DNA from: Pelagibacterales bacterium SAG-MED20
GTDB taxonomy: Bacteria; Pseudomonadota; Alphaproteobacteria; Pelagibacterales; Pelagibacteraceae
DNA length: 64,000 bases
Reading direction: 5' to 3'
Assembly: GCA_014653975.1 (NCBI GenBank)
Contig: JACWDR010000001.1
Coordinates: 180,944 to 244,943, forward strand
Shown here: positions 20,303 through 28,633 of the stretch, one piece after another
How the letters are laid out: each line of letters starts with the position of its first letter
Numbering within the stretch: position 1 is the first letter of the stretch
Program-made: the position numbers and the translations under genes
Notes under the pieces: model-generated
What the model was told of the DNA's origin: nothing
Databases searched by the model: none
What the model saw: the letters and a program-made list of their open reading frames with translations, nothing else

Positions 20303-21203
20303 GAAAAATCCATTGAAAAAGACAAAAAAAAGTACTGTAAAAAAAGTATCTAAAGTTTTCAAAAAAAACAAAAGTAAAGCTCAAGCGAAGACTAAAGTAG
20401 TTTCAAAAAAATTACCTATAAAAAAACCAAAAATTTCAAAAAAGATTAAGATCATAAAATCAAAGATTAAAAAAAATTTAAAAACTGCAAATAAACTATC
20501 AAACAAAAGTTCTGCATCTGAAAAAATAGAAACAAAAACTGATAATTTAAGAATTTCTAAAAATAATGAAATAAAGCCAGAAATTAAAAAAGTAAAAAAA
20601 CAAGAATCAGAAAAAAAAGAATACAAGGTTAAAGACTATGTTGTTTATCCAAAACATGGTGTAGGTCAAATTACAGAATTTAAAAAAATAAATATTGGGG
20701 GAATAGAAGTTGAAACATATGTACTCAAATTTGAAAAAGATAAAGCTAACGGAATGGTTCCAGTAAATAAACAGTCTCATCTTAGAGCTCTAGCAACTAT
20801 TAATCAGGTGAACAAATGTATATCCATTTTAAAAAGCAAACCAAAAGTTAAAAGATCAATGTGGAGTAGAAGAGCTCAAGAATATGAGGCAAAAATTTCT
20901 TCTGGTAAAATTTATGATCTTGCTGAAGTTGTTAGAGATTTAAATAAAGGTGATGACTTGATGGTTGACCAATCTTATAGTGAGAGACAACTTTTTGAAA
21001 AAGCATATGAAAGAATCTTATCAGAATTTCAGATAGTAATGGGTGTGTCATTAGAAGATACACAAAAAAAACTAGATAAAGCATTAAAAAGAAATTTAGT
21101 GGGACAACAGGCACAAACGAAACCTATTACCCCTACCACCACCACAAAACTTGCAGAACCAGAAGTTTCTGACGCTGATCAAGTTACTGAAACTGAAGAT
21201 TAA
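20259..21203 (+). CDS. CarD/CdnL-family transcription regulator with Lys-rich N-terminal tail
   Basis: CarD domain [26 protein letters not shown]..; start uncertain (ATG 20217/20259 or TTG 20313); acidic C-terminus. Confidence 0.85.
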   Translation: MKKISTTNILKKIFKKNPLKKTKKSTVKKVSKVFKKNKSKAQAKTKVVSKKLPIKKPKISKKIKIIKSKIKKNLKTANKLSNKSSASEKIETKTDNLRISKNNEIKPEIKKVKKQESEKKEYKVKDYVVYPKHGVGQITEFKKINIGGIEVETYVLKFEKDKANGMVPVNKQSHLRALATINQVNKCISILKSKPKVKRSMWSRRAQEYEAKISSGKIYDLAEVVRDLNKGDDLMVDQSYSERQLFEKAYERILSEFQIVMGVSLEDTQKKLDKALKRNLVGQQAQTKPITPTTTTKLAEPEVSDADQVTETED

Positions 21204-21212
21204 ATAACGCGC

Positions 21213-21257
21213 AAAAAAAAACGCCTCTCACACAAATCGTTATGAGAAGCGTTTTTT
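21213..21257 (+). terminator. Bidirectional terminator between carD and small basic-protein gene
   Basis: AAAAAAAACGCCTCTCA / TGAGAAGCGTTTTTT, one mismatch in stem. Confidence 0.85.
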
Positions 21258-21272
21258 GAAAAGATTAAGATA

Positions 21273-21362
21273 CTATCTTTTTCTTCTTTTCGCTTTTTTA
21301 GCTTTTTTAGCTTTTTTCTTAGTTTTCTTTTTAGCTTTTTTAGCTTTTCTTCTTGTAGCCAT
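21273..21362 (-). CDS. 29-aa Lys/Ala/Arg-rich protein
   Basis: Reads MATRRKAKKAKKKTKKKAKKAKKAKRRKR then TAG; SD GGGAG upstream of ATG; flanked by promoter and terminator. Confidence 0.8.
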   Translation of the reverse strand: MATRRKAKKAKKKTKKKAKKAKKAKRRKR

Positions 21363-21374
21363 CTTTAGCTCCCT

Positions 21375-21403
21375 GTTTAAGTTAAACGAATCAAAATGAT
21401 TCG
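21375..21403 (-). promoter_or_regulatory. Two stacked inverted repeats in leader of small basic-protein gene
   Basis: GTTTAA-g-TTAAAC (21375-21387) and CGAATC-aaaat-GATTCG (21387-21403), both perfect. Confidence 0.7.
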
Positions 21404-21414
21404 CTATTAACTTA

Positions 21415-21443
21415 TTTTTATTTTTTTATGCACTTGATGTCAA
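21415..21443 (-). promoter_or_regulatory. Sigma70-type promoter for small basic-protein gene
   Basis: Minus strand TTGACA (21443-21438), 17 nt spacer, TAAAAA (21420-21415). Confidence 0.55.
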
Positions 21444-21562
21444 TTATTTAATTAAAGTTAAATTTTTTGAATATTTTTTTTATATAAAAATTTTGTTATT
21501 AAATTATTATAAGTAAAAAAGTTAGAGTTTATGCGACTAATAAACTATTTCAAAAATATTAA

Positions 21563-23281
21563 TTAAAAAAGTTTTTCTAGTTCTAATTTATAATTTTTTA
21601 TAATTTTATATCTTTTTAATTTTAAAGTTGGTGTCATCATACCATTTTCAATTGTAAATTGATCCTTACTAACAATAAATTTTTTTATTTTTTCTATTTT
21701 AGAAAGATTTTTGTTTATTTTGCTTATTTCGTCTTGAATTTTTTCGTTTGTAACGTCTTTATGTTCAGAACTTAAAACTATTATGCTAACTAAGTATGGT
21801 TTATTATCTCCATAGACTAAGCTTTGTTCAATAAAATTAGATTTATTTAAATCATTTTCAATTTTAATCGGTGAAATATTATCTCCTCCTGGAGTAATAA
21901 TAATATCTTTTTTTCTATCTGTTATTTTTAAAAACTCTCCATCAAACTCTCCAATGTCACCTGTCGATAACCAACCATTTTTTAGAACTTTATTTGTTTC
22001 ATTTTCATTTTTCCAATAACCTAACATTACATTTTCACCTTGAACCAGTATTTCTCCATCTTCAGCTATTTTAACTAAATTTCCTTTAAATGGTTTTCCC
22101 ACAGTTTCGACTCTCAGATCATCTATCGAATTACAGCTCACTACTGGAGAAGCTTCTGTTAAACCATATCCTTGAAGTGTTGGTAAACCAATAGCATTTA
22201 AAAAAGATCCCACTTCTTGGTCTAGGGCTCCGCCCCCTGAAACAAATGCTTTTAAATTTCCTCCAAATTGACCCTTAATTTTTTTTCTAACCAATTTTGT
22301 ACAGATAAAATTAATTACTTTTTCAATAAGTGAAAATTTTTGTTTGTTCAATTTTTTTTTACCTAGATTAATTGTTTTTTTTATTAAAAAACTTTTTAAA
22401 CCAGTGGCTTTACTAAAAGATGCATTTATTTTTTGATACAAATTTTGATAAAATCTTGGAACTGCTGTCATTATCTCAGGCCCACATTCATTCATATTTT
22501 TAATCAACTTTTCAATGCTTTCAGCATAAAAAACTTTTGCACCAACTGCTATCTGGACAAACTGGACTGTATGTTCATACGAGTGAGATAGGGGAAGCCA
22601 TGTTAAAAATTTAGGATGATTTGAGATCATTGGTTTTAATAACTCACATGATCCCTCACAATTATTTAATATACCACCATGACTTAACATTACACCTTTT
22701 GGATTACCTTGAGTACCTGAGGTATAAATTATGCATGCAATATCTTTTCTTTCAATTTTTAAGTTTGAAAAGTTATTAATTTCATATTCATCTTCTTGAA
22801 AAATTTCATCAATATCTAAATTAATATATTTTTCAAAATCTAAATCAAATTCAGCATTAAGGTTACATACAGGATCAAAAATTATAACTTTTTTGATAAA
22901 ATCTTTTTTTGGAATTATATTTTTTATCTTCTTATATTGAACACTATCAGAAACAAAAATAATTGAAGGAGTGCAGTCATTTATAATATATTCATAGTCT
23001 CTTTCTGTATAAGTTGTATAAGCTGGGACAGTAATACCTTTTGACATCATAATAGATAGATCAGCTATCATCCATTCTGGTCTATTTTCAGAAATTAACA
23101 AACATCTGTCACCTTTTTTAATATATCTATTAATTTTTTTTGATAGCTTAATTATATTTAAGTAGACATCTTCCCAAGAATATTTTTTACTTTTATTTTT
23201 TAAAGAATATAAAAAAATATCTTCACTATTTTGCTTTTTATATTGATTATAAAATAATTCTAATAAATTGTTTATCATCAT
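21563..23281 (-). CDS. Long-chain acyl-CoA synthetase (AMP-binding family)
   Basis: CIIYTSGTQGNPKGVMLSHGGI, QGYGLTEASPVVS, STGDIGEFD. Confidence 0.92.
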   Translation of the reverse strand: MMINNLLELFYNQYKKQNSEDIFLYSLKNKSKKYSWEDVYLNIIKLSKKINRYIKKGDRCLLISENRPEWMIADLSIMMSKGITVPAYTTYTERDYEYIINDCTPSIIFVSDSVQYKKIKNIIPKKDFIKKVIIFDPVCNLNAEFDLDFEKYINLDIDEIFQEDEYEINNFSNLKIERKDIACIIYTSGTQGNPKGVMLSHGGILNNCEGSCELLKPMISNHPKFLTWLPLSHSYEHTVQFVQIAVGAKVFYAESIEKLIKNMNECGPEIMTAVPRFYQNLYQKINASFSKATGLKSFLIKKTINLGKKKLNKQKFSLIEKVINFICTKLVRKKIKGQFGGNLKAFVSGGGALDQEVGSFLNAIGLPTLQGYGLTEASPVVSCNSIDDLRVETVGKPFKGNLVKIAEDGEILVQGENVMLGYWKNENETNKVLKNGWLSTGDIGEFDGEFLKITDRKKDIIITPGGDNISPIKIENDLNKSNFIEQSLVYGDNKPYLVSIIVLSSEHKDVTNEKIQDEISKINKNLSKIEKIKKFIVSKDQFTIENGMMTPTLKLKRYKIIKNYKLELEKLF

Positions 23282-23288
23282 AAAATTT

Positions 23289-23373
23289 TGGTGGGCGAAG
23301 AGAGAATCGAACTCTCACTTCTTGCAAAACACGATTTTGAGTCGTGCGCGTCTACCAGTTCCGCCATTCGCCC
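23289..23373 (-). tRNA. tRNA-Leu (CAA), CCA encoded
   Basis: Reverse complement GGGCGAATGGCGGAACTGGTAGACGCGCACGACTCAAAATCGTG...TTCGCCCACCA with variable arm. Confidence 0.95.
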
Positions 23374-23441
23374 ATAGTTTTCATTATTATAACTATAAAA
23401 TTAAATAGTATAAGAACTTAATTTGTATTAAAACCGAAAAA

Positions 23442-24038
23442 ATGCTCAAAAAATTATATCAAAAATCTTTAAAACTTGCTGCGCACAAGAGCTCAAAATT
23501 TTTTTTAGGGATAGTATCTTTTATTGAAAGTTCTTTTTTTCCTATCCCACCTGACGTCATGATTGTTCCAATGGTAATTGCAAAAAAACATGACTACATT
23601 AAAATTTTCTTAATTGCTACATTGTCCTCTACATTAGGTGGAATTTTAGGTTATTTTATTGGTTTATCATTTTTTGATTTTGGAATGAATATTGTGGAGT
23701 TTTATGGTTATGAAGACAAAGTTATAAACCTAAAAAATAAATTAACTGACGGTACTGGTTTTTATATTTGGTTTGGTGCATTATTTCTTGCTGGCTTTAC
23801 ACCTTTACCATTCAAGGTTTTTACCATAACAAGCGGCATGATTGGTTTTAATTTATTTATATTTTCTTTTATTTGTTTAATTTCTAGAGGTTTACGGTTT
23901 TTTATTGTTTCTTATTTATCTTTTAGATTTGGCAACACTTTTAATAAATTTATGGAAACAGGGGCTGCAAAGTGGTTCTCTCTTCTAGGGATTTTGATTG
24001 TAGCTATTTTCAGTTTAATATATTTTATAATTAAATAA
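23442..24038 (+). CDS. YqaA/DedA-family membrane protein
   Basis: 198 aa; IESSFFPIPPDVMIVPMV; GFTPLPFKVFTITSG. Confidence 0.85.
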   Translation: MLKKLYQKSLKLAAHKSSKFFLGIVSFIESSFFPIPPDVMIVPMVIAKKHDYIKIFLIATLSSTLGGILGYFIGLSFFDFGMNIVEFYGYEDKVINLKNKLTDGTGFYIWFGALFLAGFTPLPFKVFTITSGMIGFNLFIFSFICLISRGLRFFIVSYLSFRFGNTFNKFMETGAAKWFSLLGILIVAIFSLIYFIIK

Positions 24039-24039
24039 T

Positions 24040-24522
24040 ATGAATGAATTAAAGTATAAATTAACTCTTTATTTAATTTTATTGTTTAGTGCTTTTTCGC
24101 TTCTCACTGCTTATTTTATTCAATATGTATTAGGACATCAGCCTTGTAACTTATGTTTAATTGAAAGAATTCCTTATGCACTAACGATAATACTTATTTC
24201 AATATGTTTTTATTTCAAAAAATTTGAAAAATTTTTTTTACTTACTCTAAGTATTATTTTTTTATTTTTATCATTAATTTCGTTTTATCATTTTGGAATT
24301 GAACAAGGTTTTATTAAAGAGTCTCTAGTTTGTGATTTAAATAATCAAAGTACAACTCTCAACAAAGAAGAGCTATTAAAAGAACTAAAGAAAAAAACGG
24401 TAAGTTGTAAAGATGTTACTTTTGAATTATTTGGTCTATCGCTTGCTACAATTAATACCTTAATTTCTTTTATATTAAGTGTAATATTGTTTAAAATTTA
24501 TTTTAATTATGAAAAAAACTAA
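24040..24522 (+). CDS. dsbB: Disulfide bond formation protein B
   Basis: GHQPCNLCLIERIPY CxxC motif; second Cys pair in periplasmic loop. Confidence 0.85.
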   Translation: MNELKYKLTLYLILLFSAFSLLTAYFIQYVLGHQPCNLCLIERIPYALTIILISICFYFKKFEKFFLLTLSIIFLFLSLISFYHFGIEQGFIKESLVCDLNNQSTTLNKEELLKELKKKTVSCKDVTFELFGLSLATINTLISFILSVILFKIYFNYEKN

Positions 24523-25042
24523 TCCAGTAAAAGTTGAAGAATTTATACGAGTTGATCATGCTGGCGAACGAGGTGCCATTAAGATATATGAAGGTCAATT
24601 ACTTGCCCTAAACACTTTTATTAAAAATGATGAGTTAAGAAAAACTATAGAAGAAATGAAAAAACATGAAAAAGAACATTGTGATTACTTTGAAAACGAA
24701 ATTAAAAAAAGAAATATTAAACCTACAAAATTTTTACCTTTATGGGATTTGTTAGGTGTTGGATTAGGATTTGGGTCAACTATTATGGGAAAAAAAGCAG
24801 CCATGCTTTGTACAGCATCAGTTGAAGAAGTTATTCAAGAACATTATGCTAATCAAATCAAACAACTCGAATCTGATGAAAAAAAACTAAAAGAAAAAAT
24901 TATTAAGTTTAGAGAAGACGAATTACAACATAAAGATATTGCTTATAATAAAGGTGCAACCAAAAAAGGTCCTTATTCTATTTTAGATAAGATTATTAAA
25001 ACTGGTTCGAAAATAGCTATTAATATTTCAGAAAAAATATAA
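24509..25042 (+). CDS. coq7: Demethoxyubiquinone hydroxylase (COQ7 family)
   Basis: RVDHAGERGAIKIYEGQ; EEVIQEHY; EDELQHKDIA diiron ligands. Confidence 0.92.
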   Translation: MKKTNPVKVEEFIRVDHAGERGAIKIYEGQLLALNTFIKNDELRKTIEEMKKHEKEHCDYFENEIKKRNIKPTKFLPLWDLLGVGLGFGSTIMGKKAAMLCTASVEEVIQEHYANQIKQLESDEKKLKEKIIKFREDELQHKDIAYNKGATKKGPYSILDKIIKTGSKIAINISEKI

Positions 25043-25609
25043 TTAAGCTTCTAATTCAACATCCCAATATAGGTAATCCATCCAGCTTTTATGAAGAAAG
25101 TTTGGTGGAAAGTTTTTACCATTTTTATGTAGGTCTTCTGTAGAAGGCCGAAAAGGTAATTGATTAAGTGTCATGCCTGAATACTTCAAAAGTCGACCTC
25201 CTTTTTGCACATTGCAACCTGAGCAAGCTGTTACAACATTATCCCAATTTGTTTGCCCTCCTTTAGATCTTGGCAATAAATGATCAAACGTCAATTCATC
25301 ACCGCTCCCACAATATTGACATGAAAATCTATCTCTTAAAAAAACATTAAATCTAGTAAAACTAGGGTTAGACTGAGGTTTAATAAAACTTTTCAAAGCA
25401 ATTACACTAGGAAGTTTCATATTAAAAGAAGGACTTCTAATTACTCTATCATAATTGCTAACTATAGTTACCCTGTCTAAAAAAACTGATTTTACAGAAT
25501 CTTGCCAGCTCCATAAAGATAAAGGATAATAGCTTAAAGGCCTATAATCAGCATTTAAAACTAAAGCTGGGCACTTTTCCAAAGAAATATTTTGATCAGT
25601 AAAATTCAT
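25043..25609 (-). CDS. HNH endonuclease family protein
   Basis: CQYCGSGDELTFDHLLPRSKGGQTNWDNVVTACSGCNVQKGGR. Confidence 0.92.
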   Translation of the reverse strand: MNFTDQNISLEKCPALVLNADYRPLSYYPLSLWSWQDSVKSVFLDRVTIVSNYDRVIRSPSFNMKLPSVIALKSFIKPQSNPSFTRFNVFLRDRFSCQYCGSGDELTFDHLLPRSKGGQTNWDNVVTACSGCNVQKGGRLLKYSGMTLNQLPFRPSTEDLHKNGKNFPPNFLHKSWMDYLYWDVELEA

Positions 25610-25643
25610 TTATATAAAACTTTAGCTGAAATGAATTATTTTA

Positions 25644-26336
25644 TCAATGAGTAGAAATCATCTTTTTTCTTAGAGATTCACTAAATTCAAAATTATTCTT
25701 TATATAATTTAATGCTTCACTTGAAGCTTTAACTGGAATATTGTGATCACAATCTTTTATTATTTTTGCCTCAACTTCTACATTATTCCTAATCAGAAAA
25801 TCTTTAGCTTCTAATATAAAAGTTGATGGAACAACTGTATCTAAATCACCATGAATTAAAAGCATTTTTGTTGAGGAAGTTTTTCTTTTAGCCAGATCTT
25901 CTTGATTAATTATTTTACCAGAAAAACCAACAACACAATTAAAATTTTCATTATTTACTAAACCTAAATTTATAGACATCATACAACCTTGGCTAAAGCC
26001 AGACAAACAAATTTGAGAATTTTTAAGATCATATTTGGTTTTTACTTCATCAATAAATTGTTGAAGCTTTTTTTCAGCTTTTTTTGACTGTTCTAAAATA
26101 TATTTAGAGTCATCCTTTGTTAAATCAAACCATTGATATCCTTTTGGGTTAATTGGACATTCTTCATGACCATTTGGACATAAAAAAATGGTATTTGGTA
26201 AAAACCTTTTCCAGTTTAAAGTTAACATGCTTATGTCCTTACCATCACCACCATATCCATGAAGTAAAATAACTGCATTATTAATAGAAATACCAGTTTT
26301 TGGTTTTATTATTGTTGTTGAAAGGCAAAATGTCAT
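25644..26336 (-). CDS. Phospholipase/carboxylesterase (alpha/beta hydrolase)
   Basis: LHGYGGDGKD; LSGFSQGCMMS; LLIHGDLDTVVP. Confidence 0.88.
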   Translation of the reverse strand: MTFCLSTTIIKPKTGISINNAVILLHGYGGDGKDISMLTLNWKRFLPNTIFLCPNGHEECPINPKGYQWFDLTKDDSKYILEQSKKAEKKLQQFIDEVKTKYDLKNSQICLSGFSQGCMMSINLGLVNNENFNCVVGFSGKIINQEDLAKRKTSSTKMLLIHGDLDTVVPSTFILEAKDFLIRNNVEVEAKIIKDCDHNIPVKASSEALNYIKNNFEFSESLRKKMISTH

Positions 26337-26386
26337 AGATGTTTTATTATGTTTTTTTATTTTTTAAAACATCCTACAATACAATT

Positions 26387-26590
26387 ATGATTTCTGAAAC
26401 TTTTGTTAAAATTTTAGCGATAGCACTTTTAATAATAGTTGCAGTTGTGTTAATTCTTGGTATCGGAACTCTCTTCAAAGGTGGTCGAACAAGTAAAAAA
26501 TATTCAAATAAATTGATGCAACTAAGAGTACTCTTTCAATTTATAGCAATAGTTGTTCTAGTTTCGTTTGCGTATTTTTTTAAAGACTAA
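26387..26590 (+). CDS. Twin-TM HIG1-domain-like protein
   Basis: MISETFVKILAIALLIIVAVVLILGIGTLFKGG..KLMQLRVLFQFIAIVVL. Confidence 0.75.
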   Translation: MISETFVKILAIALLIIVAVVLILGIGTLFKGGRTSKKYSNKLMQLRVLFQFIAIVVLVSFAYFFKD

Positions 26591-27102
26591 TTATAAATTT
26601 TTAACCAATTAATGAATTCCTCATTATTAAAATCTATTGTTCCTATTATACGAGCAAACTCATTGCCTTCTTTATCAAATAAAATAGTTGTTGGAACACC
26701 TCTTAATTTAAATTTTTTTGCTAATTTTACAGACTCATCAAAATAAACATCTAAATTCCTAATGGCCAATTCTTTAAAAAATATTTCTGATTTTGATAAA
26801 CTTTCTTGTCCAATATTTATAGGAAAAACCTTCAGATTATCCAACCTAGTATCTGACTGTAAATCATCTAATGAAGGCATCTCTTCTTTACATGGAGCAC
26901 ACCAAGTGGCCCAAAAATTTAATACAAGCAGTTTTCCTCTATAATCAATTAAATCAACATCTTTTAGGTTTTTATCTTTAAAAATTACCTCTTCATATGT
27001 TTTTGAATTATTAATTAAAACCAAATTTTTGATGTTAGGCTTTTCTATTGCATAACTTAAGTTGGTAATTATCAAAAAAATAAATATTATTAAAAATTTC
27101 AT
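26587..27102 (-). CDS. TlpA-like thioredoxin-fold protein
   Basis: LVLNFWATWCAPCKEEMPSL; signal peptide. Confidence 0.9.
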   Translation of the reverse strand: MKFLIIFIFLIITNLSYAIEKPNIKNLVLINNSKTYEEVIFKDKNLKDVDLIDYRGKLLVLNFWATWCAPCKEEMPSLDDLQSDTRLDNLKVFPINIGQESLSKSEIFFKELAIRNLDVYFDESVKLAKKFKLRGVPTTILFDKEGNEFARIIGTIDFNNEEFINWLKIYN

Positions 27103-27126
27103 ACTAAATATGTATAATTGATTATC

Positions 27127-28515
27127 ATGGTAAAAAATAAAAACAATAAGACAATATGGAGTAGTAGAATAAAGAATAAAACTTCTTCTTTATTTCAAAA
27201 AGTTGGAAATTCATTAAATATTGATAAAAAACTTTTTAAGGAAGATATTGCTGGATCTATTGTACATGTTGAGATGTTGTTTAGACAAAAAATTATTTCT
27301 TTTAAAATAAAAAATAAAATTATTTATGGTTTAAATAAAATTGAAAAAGAGATCATTAAAAATGAATTTGAATATAATATAGAGTATGAAGACATTCATA
27401 TGAATATTGAAAAAAGACTATTCCAAATAATAGGTGATGAAGCAGGGTATGTACATGCTGCTAGATCTAGGAATGATCAAGTAATTACAGATTTTAAAAT
27501 GTGGACTACATCAGCAACAAAAGAAATTAATAAAAATTTAGATAATATTATAAAAACAATTCTTAAAATTTCTGAAAAAAATATTGAAACAATTATGCCA
27601 GGATTTACTCATTTAAAAAATGCCCAGGCAGTATCGTTTGCTCATTATTTAATGACATATGTTGAAATGTTTACAAGAGATAAAAAAAGGTTCTTTAATA
27701 ACTTAGACAGTTTATCTGAATGTCCTCTTGGTGTTGCTGCACTAACAGGGACTCCATTTAATATTGATAGAAATTTTACAGCTAAAAAACTTGGATTTAA
27801 AAAACCTACCAACAATTCAATAGACACTGTTTCTGATCGAGATTTTGTTTTAGATTTTTTGTATAGTGTTTCAGTTTGTTCTATGCATATCTCAAGAATA
27901 GCCGAAGAACTTATCCTATGGAACTCAGATGGTTTTAATCTCATCACTCTATCAGATAAAGTTGTTACAGGGTCCTCAATTATGCCTCAAAAGAAGAACC
28001 CAGATTTATTAGAATTTTTAAGAAGTAAAACTGGTACTACGTATGGAAATTTATTTTCAATGCTAACTATACTTAAAGGACTTCCAATATCTTACTTCAA
28101 AGATCTTCAGGATGACAAAGAAATACTTTTCAAATCTAATGAAATTCTTATAAATTGCATCATAATTCTTAACGAAGTTTTAGTTAACCTAAAACCAAAT
28201 AAACAAAAAATGTTGGACCTTGCTGACTCTGGTTATATTACAGCTACTGATTTAGCAGATTATCTTGTTAAAAATCATTCAATACCTTTTAGAAAAGCTT
28301 ACCAGATTACTGCTTCAATTGTTAACTTTGCTGAAAAAAAAAAGAAAAAATTAAATGAGCTAAAGATAGAAGAACTAAAAAAAATTGAACCAAAACTTAC
28401 TATTGATGTATTAAAGGTCTTTAATTTAAAAAACTCAGTAAACTCAAAAAAATCTTATGGTGGAACGTCTTTTGATAATATAAAAAAAATGATAATTAAA
28501 TATAAAAAAACTTAA
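27127..28515 (+). CDS. argH: Argininosuccinate lyase
   Basis: GSSIMPQKKNPDLLEFLR signature; ARSRNDQV. Confidence 0.95.
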   Translation: MVKNKNNKTIWSSRIKNKTSSLFQKVGNSLNIDKKLFKEDIAGSIVHVEMLFRQKIISFKIKNKIIYGLNKIEKEIIKNEFEYNIEYEDIHMNIEKRLFQIIGDEAGYVHAARSRNDQVITDFKMWTTSATKEINKNLDNIIKTILKISEKNIETIMPGFTHLKNAQAVSFAHYLMTYVEMFTRDKKRFFNNLDSLSECPLGVAALTGTPFNIDRNFTAKKLGFKKPTNNSIDTVSDRDFVLDFLYSVSVCSMHISRIAEELILWNSDGFNLITLSDKVVTGSSIMPQKKNPDLLEFLRSKTGTTYGNLFSMLTILKGLPISYFKDLQDDKEILFKSNEILINCIIILNEVLVNLKPNKQKMLDLADSGYITATDLADYLVKNHSIPFRKAYQITASIVNFAEKKKKKLNELKIEELKKIEPKLTIDVLKVFNLKNSVNSKKSYGGTSFDNIKKMIIKYKKT

Positions 28516-28516
28516 A

Positions 28517-28633
28517 ATGATAAAAAAAATAATTTTGATTTGTGTATTCTGTTCATTGATATTATCGTGTGGAAAAAAAGGAGACCCCGAATATAAAGCT
28601 AGTAAAAATAATATCTTTTTACATAATATTTAA
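28517..28633 (+). CDS. lptM: Small lipoprotein, LptM/YifL-like
   Basis: 38 aa MIKKIILICVFCSLILSCGKKGDPEYKASKNNIFLHNI; lipobox LSCG, CGKKGDP motif, argH-lysA context; stop overlaps lysA ATG. Confidence 0.75.
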   Translation: MIKKIILICVFCSLILSCGKKGDPEYKASKNNIFLHNI

